From the NCBI GenBank assembly GCA_002389295.1, contig DGOE01000075.1, forward strand, positions 9,827 through 35,688: a stretch of DNA of 25,862 nucleotides, written 5' to 3'. Position numbers and translations under genes: made by a program. Below the pieces are notes generated by a model. The model made no database searches. It saw only the letters and a list, made by a program, of their open reading frames with translations, and was not told the origin of the DNA. Shown here in pieces: positions 1 through 7,752 of the stretch. Positions within the stretch are counted from its first letter, which is position 1. The number at the start of each line of letters is the position of its first letter. The DNA comes from Flavobacteriales bacterium UBA4474 (GTDB lineage: Bacteria > Bacteroidota > Bacteroidia > Flavobacteriales_D > Sanyastnellaceae).

Positions 1-39
1 GGGGCAACTTTTTTGGCCGTTTTACGTTCAAAAAGCGCG

Positions 40-654
40 ATGACGCTGCGCTTTGCCTGCACCTGCCTCTGTGTTGTGGCCCTTTCCGGGGCCATCCGTG
101 CACAGTCATGTCCGGGCGAAACACAGGACAGCCTCTCCCCTGTCATCCAACTCGGAGAGGCCGTCATACACCCCCTTCCCGTGATACCGCAGGACCACAA
201 GGTGCAGCCCGGCAGCAAGCGGTACAGTAGACTTGAACGGCGCGTCCTCAAGGTCTGGCCCTACGCCGCATTTGCCGGGTCGGCCATGGAAAACCTCGAA
301 ACCGAGATGGCATCGCTGTCCGATGGAAAAGCCCGAAAAGCCTTGATCAACCAACGCGAAGAAGAACTCAAGACCAAATTCGAAGGGGAATTGCGCAGGT
401 TGACGGTTCGGGAAGGCGTCATTTTGATCCGGCTCATTGACAGGGAAGCACAGCGCACGACTTACGGCCTGCTCCAAGAACTCAAAGGCAGACTGAGCGC
501 CTTTATGTGGCAGAGCGTGGCCCGGATTTTTGGGCACGACCTCAAAAGTGAGTACGACCCCTTGGGGGAAGATGCCCCCATCGAGCACATCATCCACGTA
601 CATGGATTGGAAGGGTCAAAGCGGCCGTCGGCCAATACCGCAGATTGCGAGTAA
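40..654 (+). CDS. DUF4294 family exported protein
   Basis: I recognise this as a DUF4294 protein, a family of unknown function largely confined to Bacteroidota. An ATG at 40 gives 204 residues opening with a plausible signal peptide (MTLRFACTCLCVVALSGAIRA, cut near AQS), so I prefer it to the in-frame TTG at 13, which would add nine residues before the signal. The conserved part is the basic, helical second half. It has the RRVLKVWPYAAFA segment, then a helix with LTVREGVILIRLIDR, a TTYGLLQELKG segment and a final YDPLGED. The protein is probably periplasmic or surface-exposed. The stop at 652-654 is 79 bases from the next gene, which has its own possible promoter, so the two are probably separate units. 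The family call is fairly sure; I assign no function. Confidence 0.8.
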   Translation: MTLRFACTCLCVVALSGAIRAQSCPGETQDSLSPVIQLGEAVIHPLPVIPQDHKVQPGSKRYSRLERRVLKVWPYAAFAGSAMENLETEMASLSDGKARKALINQREEELKTKFEGELRRLTVREGVILIRLIDREAQRTTYGLLQELKGRLSAFMWQSVARIFGHDLKSEYDPLGEDAPIEHIIHVHGLEGSKRPSANTADCE

Positions 655-719
655 GCGGGAGGCACTTCCCACACACAATCCCGCAGGGAAAAGAGCGTGA
701 TGGGCCGTCCGGCCGGGAC

Positions 720-727
720 TATCTTCG
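720..727 (+). promoter_or_regulatory. Possible -7 promoter element upstream of the exonuclease/ccm series
   Basis: TATCTTCG matches the Bacteroidota -7 consensus TAnnTTTG at five of six fixed positions and ends six bases before the ATG at 734. No TTG is seen at the expected -33 distance. Similar elements sit just before yidC, the aldo/keto reductase, cutC and aroC. Transcription from it would start at or next to the start codon. Confidence 0.3.
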
Positions 728-733
728 CAGTGC

Positions 734-1291
734 ATGGAAAAGGCATTCATCCTGTATGACCTCGAGGCCACCTGCTGGCGCACCAGCAGACCGAAACGGG
801 TCGAAATCATAGAGGTCGGGGCAGTCAAGGTCAATGCCAAACTGGAAGTCGTTTCTGAATTCTGCGCGTTCGTGCGGCCCATGATGCACCCGGTCATCAG
901 CAAATTCTGCACCTCGCTGACCTCCATCCGCCAATCAGATGTGGACCAAGCCCACTTGTTTGACGAAGTCATGGAAGACTACGAGGATTGGATGGGCGTG
1001 GGTTCCGAAGATGTGATCCCCCTGAGCTGGGGGGAATTCGACAAGCGCCAACTGCTCACAGACGCGCAACTCCACGACATGCAACTCGATTGGCTCGAAT
1101 CCCATGTCTGTTTTCAAAAGCATTTCGGCAAATGGAAGCAGTCGCAAAACCAAATCGGGTTGAAAAACGCCCTCGAAGACGAAGGCATTGGCTGGACAGG
1201 TACCGAACACCGCGCGATTGACGATGCGCGCAACATGGCGCAACTCTTCTGCAAAGTGGCCGCCCAAATCCCCAGCCTCAGGTTGGACTGA
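734..1291 (+). CDS. DEDDh 3'-5' exonuclease (ERI-1/KapD-like)
   Basis: This 185-residue protein belongs to the RNase T/DnaQ exonuclease fold, in the compact branch related to eukaryotic ERI-1 and bacterial KapD. The four metal-binding acidic residues and the catalytic histidine are all visible: D9 and E11 in LYDLEATCW, D103 in WGEFDKRQL, and H159 with D164 in HRAIDDARNMAQL. It should therefore be an active two-metal 3'-5' exonuclease; whether it takes RNA or DNA cannot be read from sequence. No extra domain or signal is present, so it is cytoplasmic. Its stop codon overlaps the start of ccmB by one base (TGATG), implying co-translation with the cytochrome c maturation genes. No Shine-Dalgarno sequence precedes the ATG. 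The fold assignment is firm, the substrate unknown. Confidence 0.87.
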   Translation: MEKAFILYDLEATCWRTSRPKRVEIIEVGAVKVNAKLEVVSEFCAFVRPMMHPVISKFCTSLTSIRQSDVDQAHLFDEVMEDYEDWMGVGSEDVIPLSWGEFDKRQLLTDAQLHDMQLDWLESHVCFQKHFGKWKQSQNQIGLKNALEDEGIGWTGTEHRAIDDARNMAQLFCKVAAQIPSLRLD

Positions 1292-1983
1292 TGGCCGCCA
1301 CGCAGCATACCCTGCGGACGGCCGCCACGATTGCCCGCATGGAATGGCGGCTCGAGTGGCGACAAGGCCACCAGTTGGCCGCCGTTGGCCTCTTCGCTGT
1401 GGCTTCGGTGTATGTGGCCTTTCAAGCATCCGATCAGCGCACCAGCGCCTCGGCGTGGACGGCCATGCTCTGGCTTGTCCACCTGTTTAGCGGATTTACC
1501 GCCATCGGCAGGTTGTTTGACAGAGAGCGCAGCCAAGTGCGCCGATACCTGCAGTGGACTGCCGCCCCGCTCGGGCTGATGCTGGGCAAACTGTTTCATG
1601 CGGTCATCACCACCACCGCCCTCACCGGAATCGTCCTCGGTGCATTTGTCCTCTTTTTGGGGTGGCCCGTGGGCATTGAAAGTCCCGGCAAACCGGGCCT
1701 CCTCATTTTGGGCGCCTGGTTGGGCGGGCTGTCCATGACCACCACCTTGGTCTTTGTATCCGCTGTGGCCTCTCAGGTGCGCGGGGGTTCTGGCGCTTTG
1801 GGCGCGGTTCTCGGGCTGCCTTTGCTCATACCCCAGCTCATCCTCGCCACCAGGCTCTCGCGCGGCGCCCTCGGTGATGAGCCGTGGACCATGCTCGTGG
1901 AGTATCCTCTGTTTCTCGGAGCACTTGGCGCGGGGACGGCCACCATAGCCTGCATCCTCTTCCCCTACATTTGGCGTGAATGA
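1291..1983 (+). CDS. ccmB: Heme exporter/ABC permease CcmB
   Basis: CcmB is a membrane subunit of the CcmABCD ABC complex, which releases holo-CcmE during System I cytochrome c maturation. The 230 residues match the usual CcmB length (about 220). They show the typical opening cytoplasmic helix (RMEWRLEWRQGHQ), about six hydrophobic segments and the conserved GLSMTTTLVFVSAVASQVRGG and LGLPLLIPQLILATR stretches. The start overlaps the exonuclease stop by one base, and the stop overlaps the ccmC start by four (ATGA). The partner ATPase CcmA is not in the window, so it must be encoded elsewhere. Confidence 0.92.
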   Translation: MAATQHTLRTAATIARMEWRLEWRQGHQLAAVGLFAVASVYVAFQASDQRTSASAWTAMLWLVHLFSGFTAIGRLFDRERSQVRRYLQWTAAPLGLMLGKLFHAVITTTALTGIVLGAFVLFLGWPVGIESPGKPGLLILGAWLGGLSMTTTLVFVSAVASQVRGGSGALGAVLGLPLLIPQLILATRLSRGALGDEPWTMLVEYPLFLGALGAGTATIACILFPYIWRE

Positions 1984-3023
1984 AAGGCGGTTGGAATTGG
2001 ATTTGGAAAGGAAGCAGCATCGCGCTGTTGGCCTATGTCATCCTTCGCGGGTTCTCCACACCCTTGCAGCCGGGGCTGGTCTCCGCCACCCCTTCGCAGC
2101 TCACCCTTGAAGAGCACACACTGACCTTGTTGGCCGTTGGCCAGCCCTTTGCCCGAGAAAATGCACAGGCATCGGATTTCGAACTCGTGCTCCGGTCGGG
2201 CGACCAATTGCTCGCCACCGTCCTCACCGATGTGCAGCCGCATGCCGCAACAGCGAAAGTGCGCATCCCCTCCACCCTGCCTTCGCGGGCCCTGGACGCC
2301 TTCCTGTTTACACCCGATGCCGGCACACTGTTTCTGGGCAATGCCTGTTTTGTGGAGGATGCGGCCAAGGGGGACATCCCCACTGAATTTCGCGCCCAAG
2401 CCCCTGCGGAAGCAGCGCCGAAATTGGGATTCAGCTTTCCCTATCAGCCCAACATCATGGAGAGCATCCGCAACCTGTTGTGGCACGTCCCCATGTGGTT
2501 TGCCATGTTCTTTATCATGGGGCTCGGCTTTGTGGCTTCGCTGGCCCAATTGCGCACCGACAGCGTGAAGTGGGACCTCAGGGCGGAAGCAGCCGTCCGC
2601 ACCGGTGTGATTTTTGGACTCTTGGGCCTGACCACAGGATCACTGTGGGCGCGGTGGACATGGGGAGCCTGGTGGGTATCGGACCCCCAACTCAACGGCG
2701 CCCTGGTGACGGTGCTGCTCTATTCGGGCTACCTCATCCTCCGGGCGGCCTTGGGAGAAGATGACCGCGTCGGAAGGCTGGCAGCGGTCTACAACGTCTT
2801 TGCCTTTGTGATGCTGGTGATCCTCCTCATGGTGCTTCCCCGTTACACCGAAAGCCTGCACCCGGGCAAGGATGGCAACCCCGGATTCAACAGCTATGAC
2901 CTCGACAACAGCCTCCGTGCTGTATTCTACCCTGCCGTGATCGGATGGGGCGCCTTGTGCTATTGGATGTACACCCTGCGCCTGAGGATGAACCGGATCG
3001 CATACAGCCTGTTGTCGCGTTGA
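1980..3023 (+). CDS. ccmC: Cytochrome c biogenesis protein CcmC with large periplasmic insert
   Basis: CcmC is the heme-handling membrane protein that loads heme onto CcmE. At 347 residues it is about 100 longer than proteobacterial CcmC. The extra length lies between the first membrane segment (about 9-26) and the second (from about 165): roughly 125 residues predicted to be periplasmic. The core has the expected histidines H169 (LLWHVPMWF) and H294 (ESLHPGK), likely axial heme ligands by analogy with E. coli H60 and H184. The tryptophan-rich loop WGAWWVSDPQLNG (228-240) is present, but has Ser234 where the classic motif has a third Trp before Asp. I recall similar inserts and N/S residues in other Bacteroidota but cannot verify that here. 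It overlaps ccmB by four bases and lies 10 bases from ccmD. Confidence 0.9.
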   Translation: MKGGWNWIWKGSSIALLAYVILRGFSTPLQPGLVSATPSQLTLEEHTLTLLAVGQPFARENAQASDFELVLRSGDQLLATVLTDVQPHAATAKVRIPSTLPSRALDAFLFTPDAGTLFLGNACFVEDAAKGDIPTEFRAQAPAEAAPKLGFSFPYQPNIMESIRNLLWHVPMWFAMFFIMGLGFVASLAQLRTDSVKWDLRAEAAVRTGVIFGLLGLTTGSLWARWTWGAWWVSDPQLNGALVTVLLYSGYLILRAALGEDDRVGRLAAVYNVFAFVMLVILLMVLPRYTESLHPGKDGNPGFNSYDLDNSLRAVFYPAVIGWGALCYWMYTLRLRMNRIAYSLLSR

Positions 3024-3033
3024 ACTTGAACAC

Positions 3034-3207
3034 ATGCATGCACTCCTCCTCTTGAACAGTTTAGAAGGCTTCTTCTTCGGCAGTGGCAAGGCCCATGTCG
3101 TGACAGGGGTCGCCTTGACCATCCTCGCCGGACTCGCCTTTGCGATGTGGCGCATGGACCGTCGCCTCAGTCGCCTCGAGGAAGAGAATGCCAACCCGCC
3201 ATCCTGA
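3034..3207 (+). CDS. ccmD: Small membrane protein CcmD
   Basis: A 57-codon ORF, ATG at 3034 to TGA at 3207, lies between ccmC and ccmE, exactly where ccmD is expected. The product has one membrane segment (about residues 21-38, HVVTGVALTILAGLAFAMW) followed by a charged cytoplasmic tail, MDRRLSRLEEENANPPS. That matches the CcmD pattern: a GK/Y...V..G..L....WRLDRRL-type sequence after a short periplasmic start containing FFFGSGKAH. CcmD tethers CcmE to the CcmABC complex and is needed for release of holo-CcmE. It is 10 bases after ccmC and 6 before ccmE, so clearly part of the same transcript. Small size means similarity is short; position plus topology makes the call good. Confidence 0.82.
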   Translation: MHALLLLNSLEGFFFGSGKAHVVTGVALTILAGLAFAMWRMDRRLSRLEEENANPPS

Positions 3208-3213
3208 CCCGCC

Positions 3214-3621
3214 ATGAGCCGCCTCAACATCGTCGTGATCCTGATGGTTGCCGTATTGCTCGGCGCCCTCTTCAGCGTATTCACCACCAACAGCGAGTCC
3301 GTGGTTTTTTCCCGCGCTTTTGCAGAGCCCGGCATTGAGTTCAAGGTCTCGGGCACGCTGGACACCGATCACCCCGTGCTGTATGACCCCCTGATGGACG
3401 TGGCTGAAACCCGCTTTCACATGCAGGATAAAGAAGGTGAAGTCCAAGAAGTCATCCTCCGCAAAGCCAAGCCCACAGGACTTGAGCAAAGCGAGTCCAT
3501 TGACCTGTACGGCAAGGTGGTAGATGGAGAATTCGTGGCGACAGAGATGCTCATGAAGTGCCCGAGCAAGTACAACGAAGACAGCCACAGCCTGGCGGAA
3601 TCAACACCCGAAGCCGGCTGA
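3214..3621 (+). CDS. ccmE: Cytochrome c maturation heme chaperone CcmE, Cys-type (CxxxY)
   Basis: CcmE carries heme across the periplasmic face from CcmC to the CcmF ligation module. The 135 residues have an N-terminal anchor (about 5-23), an OB-fold beta domain (about 40-115) and a short disordered tail, matching the family. In E. coli the heme-binding motif is HxxxY (His130). Here the equivalent segment reads MLMKCPSKYN, so Cys116 and Tyr120 form a CxxxY motif. Cys-type CcmE is known from Desulfovibrio and archaea; Bacteroidota proteins, as far as I recall, also have it. The nucleotides encode TGC unambiguously. No other histidine replaces it nearby; the next is H125. The gene is 6 bases from ccmD and 19 from ccmF. 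Confidence 0.9.
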   Translation: MSRLNIVVILMVAVLLGALFSVFTTNSESVVFSRAFAEPGIEFKVSGTLDTDHPVLYDPLMDVAETRFHMQDKEGEVQEVILRKAKPTGLEQSESIDLYGKVVDGEFVATEMLMKCPSKYNEDSHSLAESTPEAG

Positions 3622-3640
3622 CAACGGACGCAACCTCAAC

Positions 3641-6457
3641 GTGGATATCGTTTATAACGGAGAATGGACCTGGGCCGCCTCACTGGGCCGCCTGCTCATT
3701 GCGTTGGCCTTTGCGGGCGGACTTGCATCAACCATCGGTTACACCCGCGCAGTCAGGGAGGGCCAGGGGCCATGGCATGCGATGGGCCGCTGGGGATTCC
3801 GCATCCAAGCGGCGGGAATCTTTGGCGCGAGCGCACTCGTCTACCTGCTGATTTTCTCGCACCGGTATGAATTTGAGTACGTCTGGAAGCACCTGAATGA
3901 CGCCATGCCGTTCAGCTACATGCTGAGCAGCTTCTGGGGCGGACAGGAAGGGGGCTTTCTGGTGTGGATGTGCTGGATCCTCGTTCTCGCCATCGTATTC
4001 CTCCGCCGAAACCCCGGCAAACTCGAGGCGCCAGTCATGGCCATACACGCCGGCATCTTGACGGGATTGAGCTCGATGTTGCTCGGGCTGTGGTTCGGGG
4101 ACTTCCAGTTTGGCCTCGACCCCTTCCTGATGCTCCGGGAGGCCCCACAAAACGCAGGATTGCCTTGGACACTCAACCCCGACTACCTCAGCCTGATCCC
4201 GCAATTTGCTGACGGTCAAGGACTCAACCCCTTGTTGCAGAACTATTGGATGGTCATCCATCCGCCGACCCTCTTCCTGGGATTTGCCAGCACGCTGATG
4301 CCCTTTGCCATGGCGGTCTCAGGGTTGTGGCTGGTGGACCACAAAACATGGATGGACCGGGCCATTTCCTGGGCCTTCTTTGGCGTGGCCATCCTCGGTG
4401 CCGGCATCCTGATGGGCGGCGCTTGGGCTTACGAAGCCTTGAGTTTTGGCGGCTTTTGGGCTTGGGATCCGGTAGAAAACAGTTCGCTGGTGCCCTGGCT
4501 GGTCTTGGTCGCTGGCGCTCACTTGTTGCTCATCAACAAATCCAAACCGGGCACCGCCATCACCGCCACCTATTTGCTGGTCAGTCTGTCCTTCTTGTTG
4601 GTGGTCTACAGCACCTTCCTGACCAAGAGTGGCATCCTCGGCGACACCTCGGTGCACAGTTTTGTCGACAGCGGCATTCTGCCCCAATTGCTGGGTTTCC
4701 TCTTGGGGTGCTGCGCCCTCTTCTGCACCCTGCTGCTGGCACCGGGGCGAGACCGGATTTTGTTTGGCGGATTGCAGGCTGTCATGATGGTGGGCATTGT
4801 CGTGCTCGATCCTGCACTGTGCGTGTTGGGACTCATCGCCGTCATGTTGGCCGCCGTCCTGCGCGCCCACTTGCGGCACCTGCCGCGCACCGACAAGGAA
4901 AGCCCGTTGTGGACCCGGGAGTTCTGGATGTTTGTGGGAGGCATGCTGATGTTTGCCTCTGCGGTGCACATCACCTTTCAGACCAGCCTGCCGGTATTGA
5001 ACCACTTCTTGGAGCCCTTCAGTGCTGGATTCGAACGGCTTCACCAAGCCACCGGTAGCGCCTTGGCGCGCAAATTGGCCACGCACGACCTGGCGCCCGG
5101 CACTGACTTTGACGCGACTTACCACGCCATTCAGGTCCCGTTGGCGTTTCTCTTTATCAGCATCACGGCATTCACCCAATACCTGCGCTACGGGCGCAAC
5201 CCCAACAGACAGGTGTTCTTCATGCCGCTGCGGAGCCTGATTGCCGCCGCCGTCCTGACCGTCGTCTTCCTTCTGGCCTACGACTTCGAAACCTGGGAAG
5301 CGCCGCGCGTGGCGCTCATGCTCGCGTGCCTGTGGTCTGCGGCGTCCAATGCAGACTACATCATCCAGGTCCTCAAAGGCAAATGGGACCACGCCGGTGC
5401 GAGCATTGCCCACATCGGGTTTGCCATGGTCATTTTCGGCGCCGTCCTGTCCAATGCCAAAAAAGACATCGTCTCCCAGAACCGGTTCGGAGACCTGGCC
5501 ATGCTCAACGAATCGCTGTCCAACGAGGAGGACTTGCTTCTGCTCGAGGGCGACACGGTCACCATGGGCGCTTATTACGTGATGTACCGCGAGCGCCGGC
5601 AAGAAGGCATCCACGCCAAATTTGCCGTGGACTATTTCAACACCCTTCCCGCCGAATACAGCGCAGGCGATGTTGTCTCCAATGAAGGCTTCGTGTTTCA
5701 ATGCGCCGAAGACCATACCGCCTCACCGACGTTTACCGATGATCTCGAGGACCACTGGACCTTCATCCCCATCCCCAACGACAGGCAAAAACGCGAGGCA
5801 GCGCCTTGGTCTGCGGGACGTCCAGGCGAGCACGCCTTTACCCTTGAGCCCCGCATCCAGCTCAACGAGCGGATGGGCAATGCCCCCGAGCCCGACACCA
5901 AACGCTACTGGAACAGGGACCTCTATACCCACATCAAATGGGGCCGCGTCTCCGATCCCGAAGCCGATGAGGACGGCTGGATGGGTGGGCGCAAGCACGA
6001 CCTCATGCGCCGCGACAGCCTCGTCATCGGCCGCTCCATCCTGGCCCTGGATTCCATTTCGGCCGTCACCATGGCAGAAAAGCCGGCCCAAGGATTGCTC
6101 GACAAGGACCTCGCCGTTGCCGCACATTTCAGGCTCACAGGAAACGGCCCCGACACCACCTTTACGGCCTTGTACATCGTCAGGGACAGCTTGCTCATCC
6201 CCGACATGGTCACCCTTGAAGACAGGGGCATCAAAGTGCGCATAGACGGGTTTCGGCCCACCGAAGCCACCTTCGAAACCGTCATTTGGGAAAACCTCTC
6301 CATCCGGCGCGACTTCATTGTGATGCAGGCCATTGTCTTCCCCCAGATCAACCTGCTTTGGCTCGGGTGCCTGATCATGACCACAGGCGCCCTGATGGCC
6401 GTCCGGCAGCGCCGCAAAAACCAACGGCGCCGCACACCCGCGCAGCCCACAGCATGA
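3641..6457 (+). CDS. ccmF: Cytochrome c heme lyase subunit CcmF, long form
   Basis: CcmF takes heme from holo-CcmE and, with CcmH-type partners, attaches it to apocytochrome c. The WWD loop is clear at residues 273-283 (WAWDPVENSSL), and the NYWMVIHPPTLFLGF segment that contains a likely heme-ligand histidine precedes it. At 938 residues it exceeds E. coli CcmF (647). After the polytopic part a soluble, presumably periplasmic region runs from about N605 to 890, followed by a last membrane helix (about 897-922) and a basic tail (RQRRKNQRRR). Start is GTG at 3641, 19 bases after ccmE; no better ATG lies near it. Its stop overlaps the next gene's ATG by four bases. No CcmG or CcmH is seen; whether the long C-terminal region compensates is inference. 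Confidence 0.93.
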   Translation: MDIVYNGEWTWAASLGRLLIALAFAGGLASTIGYTRAVREGQGPWHAMGRWGFRIQAAGIFGASALVYLLIFSHRYEFEYVWKHLNDAMPFSYMLSSFWGGQEGGFLVWMCWILVLAIVFLRRNPGKLEAPVMAIHAGILTGLSSMLLGLWFGDFQFGLDPFLMLREAPQNAGLPWTLNPDYLSLIPQFADGQGLNPLLQNYWMVIHPPTLFLGFASTLMPFAMAVSGLWLVDHKTWMDRAISWAFFGVAILGAGILMGGAWAYEALSFGGFWAWDPVENSSLVPWLVLVAGAHLLLINKSKPGTAITATYLLVSLSFLLVVYSTFLTKSGILGDTSVHSFVDSGILPQLLGFLLGCCALFCTLLLAPGRDRILFGGLQAVMMVGIVVLDPALCVLGLIAVMLAAVLRAHLRHLPRTDKESPLWTREFWMFVGGMLMFASAVHITFQTSLPVLNHFLEPFSAGFERLHQATGSALARKLATHDLAPGTDFDATYHAIQVPLAFLFISITAFTQYLRYGRNPNRQVFFMPLRSLIAAAVLTVVFLLAYDFETWEAPRVALMLACLWSAASNADYIIQVLKGKWDHAGASIAHIGFAMVIFGAVLSNAKKDIVSQNRFGDLAMLNESLSNEEDLLLLEGDTVTMGAYYVMYRERRQEGIHAKFAVDYFNTLPAEYSAGDVVSNEGFVFQCAEDHTASPTFTDDLEDHWTFIPIPNDRQKREAAPWSAGRPGEHAFTLEPRIQLNERMGNAPEPDTKRYWNRDLYTHIKWGRVSDPEADEDGWMGGRKHDLMRRDSLVIGRSILALDSISAVTMAEKPAQGLLDKDLAVAAHFRLTGNGPDTTFTALYIVRDSLLIPDMVTLEDRGIKVRIDGFRPTEATFETVIWENLSIRRDFIVMQAIVFPQINLLWLGCLIMTTGALMAVRQRRKNQRRRTPAQPTA

Positions 6458-7245
6458 TCCACAGCGCCCATGTCATCGGAATGGGACGGCTTGGACGTCA
6501 TTTGGCCAACAGATTGGAAGCCCTTGACATCTCGGTGACCCGTTGGAGCCGCACCGCCGGCCCCGGCACAGCATCCATGGAGGGTTGGCACAGCGCCACT
6601 GATGCAGACGCGGCCTTCCTCGCCGTACCCGACGGTGCCATTGCCGAGGTGGCGGCGCAAGCGGCCAAGCAATTGTCTCCCGAAACACTGATGGTCCACC
6701 ATGCAGGCGCAGTCCCCCTGTCCGTTTTGCCGGTAAAGGAAGACTGGCGGGCTGTCATGTGGCCCCCGATGACCTTTGGCACAGACAACATTCCCGATTG
6801 GAATACACTGCCCCTGGGGGTCGAATCTCCCCATCCGCGTTGGCGCGAGTGGGCCAAAAAAATCGCCCCCAACGCCTTTGAATTGACAGCCGAAAATCGG
6901 CCCAAGCTCCACCTTGGCGCCGTGCTGTCAGGCAACCTCACAGCCGCTTGGATCGGGGCGGTAGAGGCCTTGCTCAAGGCACACGACCTGCCCATTTCCG
7001 TGCTTTCACCACTCATTGAAGAGAGCGTGAACAAAGCACTGAAGGGCAATGCGTTGAAGAGCGTATCCGGCCCGGCCACACGCAACGACAGGGCCACATT
7101 GGAACAGCAGGTCACGGCCTTGCACAACGCCGGCGGAGAACACCCGGAACTCGGCCAATTGCACCGCATCCTCACCAACCTCATTCTGCAACACCATGGA
7201 CACCCCCCACTCCCTCCCATTCAAACAACGCCTGGCCCACATTGA
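6454..7245 (+). CDS. Rossmann-fold and DUF2520 domain protein
   Basis: The product (263 residues) starts with a nucleotide-binding Rossmann motif: AHVIGMGRLGRHLANRL fits GxGxxGxxL. A second portion has the DUF2520 core GAVLSGNLTAAWIGAVEALL and the closing helices with LIEESVNKAL and GPATRNDRATLEQQ. The family resembles ketopantoate and F420-dependent NADP reductases, so an NAD(P)-linked oxidoreductase is likely; the substrate is unknown. In Bacteroidota this gene commonly stands next to a KdsC-like phosphatase, as here. I start at ATG 6454, which overlaps the ccmF stop by four bases, rather than 56 codons upstream, since the earlier part has no family character and lies over ccmF. The Pro/His-rich final 17 residues are encoded within a 50-base overlap with the next gene. 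Confidence 0.87.
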   Translation: MIHSAHVIGMGRLGRHLANRLEALDISVTRWSRTAGPGTASMEGWHSATDADAAFLAVPDGAIAEVAAQAAKQLSPETLMVHHAGAVPLSVLPVKEDWRAVMWPPMTFGTDNIPDWNTLPLGVESPHPRWREWAKKIAPNAFELTAENRPKLHLGAVLSGNLTAAWIGAVEALLKAHDLPISVLSPLIEESVNKALKGNALKSVSGPATRNDRATLEQQVTALHNAGGEHPELGQLHRILTNLILQHHGHPPLPPIQTTPGPH

Positions 7246-7732
7246 AGCCTTTGTCTTTGACAACGATGGCGTGTTCACCAACGGCACCGTATTTCTCATG
7301 CCCGGCGGCGAACAAGTGCGCACAGCGAGCACGCGGGATGGCTATGCCGTCCAACACGCCGTCAAGTGCGGCCTGCGCATTGCCATGATTTCTGGCGGAC
7401 ACAGCCAAGAGGTGGTGCGCAGAATGAACGGACTGGGCGTCACCGAAGTCATCATGGGGGCCTCACTCAAACTCGGTGCATTCGAAGCGCTGTGCGAACG
7501 GTGGAGCATTCAACCTGAGCAAGTTTGCTACATGGGCGATGACATCCCCGACCTCCCTGTGCTGGCCGCTGCAGGTCTGGCATGCTGCCCGCACGACGCC
7601 GCTCCAGAGGTGCGCACCGCTTGTGAATACGTAAGTCCCATCGCTGGAGGCGCTGGTTGTGTGCGCGATGTGCTCGAGCAAGCCATGAAAGTGAAAGGAC
7701 TGTGGATGAATGACCGCGCGCTCGCGTGGTGA
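7196..7732 (+). CDS. kdsC: HAD-family phosphatase, KdsC type (KDO-8-phosphate phosphatase)
   Basis: The 178 residues are the size of KdsC/YrbI, a capless HAD phosphatase that removes phosphate from 3-deoxy-D-manno-octulosonate 8-phosphate in lipopolysaccharide core synthesis. Motif I is FVFDNDGVFTNG with nucleophile D22 and acid D24; motif II is MISGG; the Mg-binding motif is YMGDDIPDLPVL. The final GGAGCVRDVLEQAM matches the C-terminal substrate loop of KdsC. The usual motif I is DVDGVLTDG, so Asn23 and Phe27 are mild changes. A start after the overlap is not possible without losing motif I, because the next Met lies beyond it, so the 50-base overlap with the DUF2520 gene is probably real. 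Other capless HADs of this clade (for example KDN-9-P phosphatase) cannot be ruled out. Confidence 0.85.
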   Translation: MDTPHSLPFKQRLAHIEAFVFDNDGVFTNGTVFLMPGGEQVRTASTRDGYAVQHAVKCGLRIAMISGGHSQEVVRRMNGLGVTEVIMGASLKLGAFEALCERWSIQPEQVCYMGDDIPDLPVLAAAGLACCPHDAAPEVRTACEYVSPIAGGAGCVRDVLEQAMKVKGLWMNDRALAW

Positions 7733-7737
7733 ACCCG

Positions 7738-7745
7738 TAAGTTTG
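7738..7745 (+). promoter_or_regulatory. Putative -7 promoter element for yidC
   Basis: TAAGTTTG matches TAnnTTTG at all six fixed positions, within CCCGTAAGTTTGCCGCCC, and ends seven bases before the yidC ATG. Almost the same block precedes aroC and the aldo/keto reductase gene. No TTG at -33 is visible. It would let yidC be transcribed independently of the upstream series, with a very short leader. Confidence 0.4.
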
Positions 7746-7752
7746 CCGCCCA

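Noticed and set aside
655..684. Inverted repeat GCGGGA...TCCCGC after the DUF4294 gene
   Set aside because: Only six pairs around an 18-base loop and no T tract, so not a convincing terminator.
4319..5716. Open frame of 465 codons on the minus strand inside ccmF
   Set aside because: Antisense to the well-supported CcmF membrane region; the composition (His, Gln, Gly, Val rich) is what a reversed hydrophobic gene gives.
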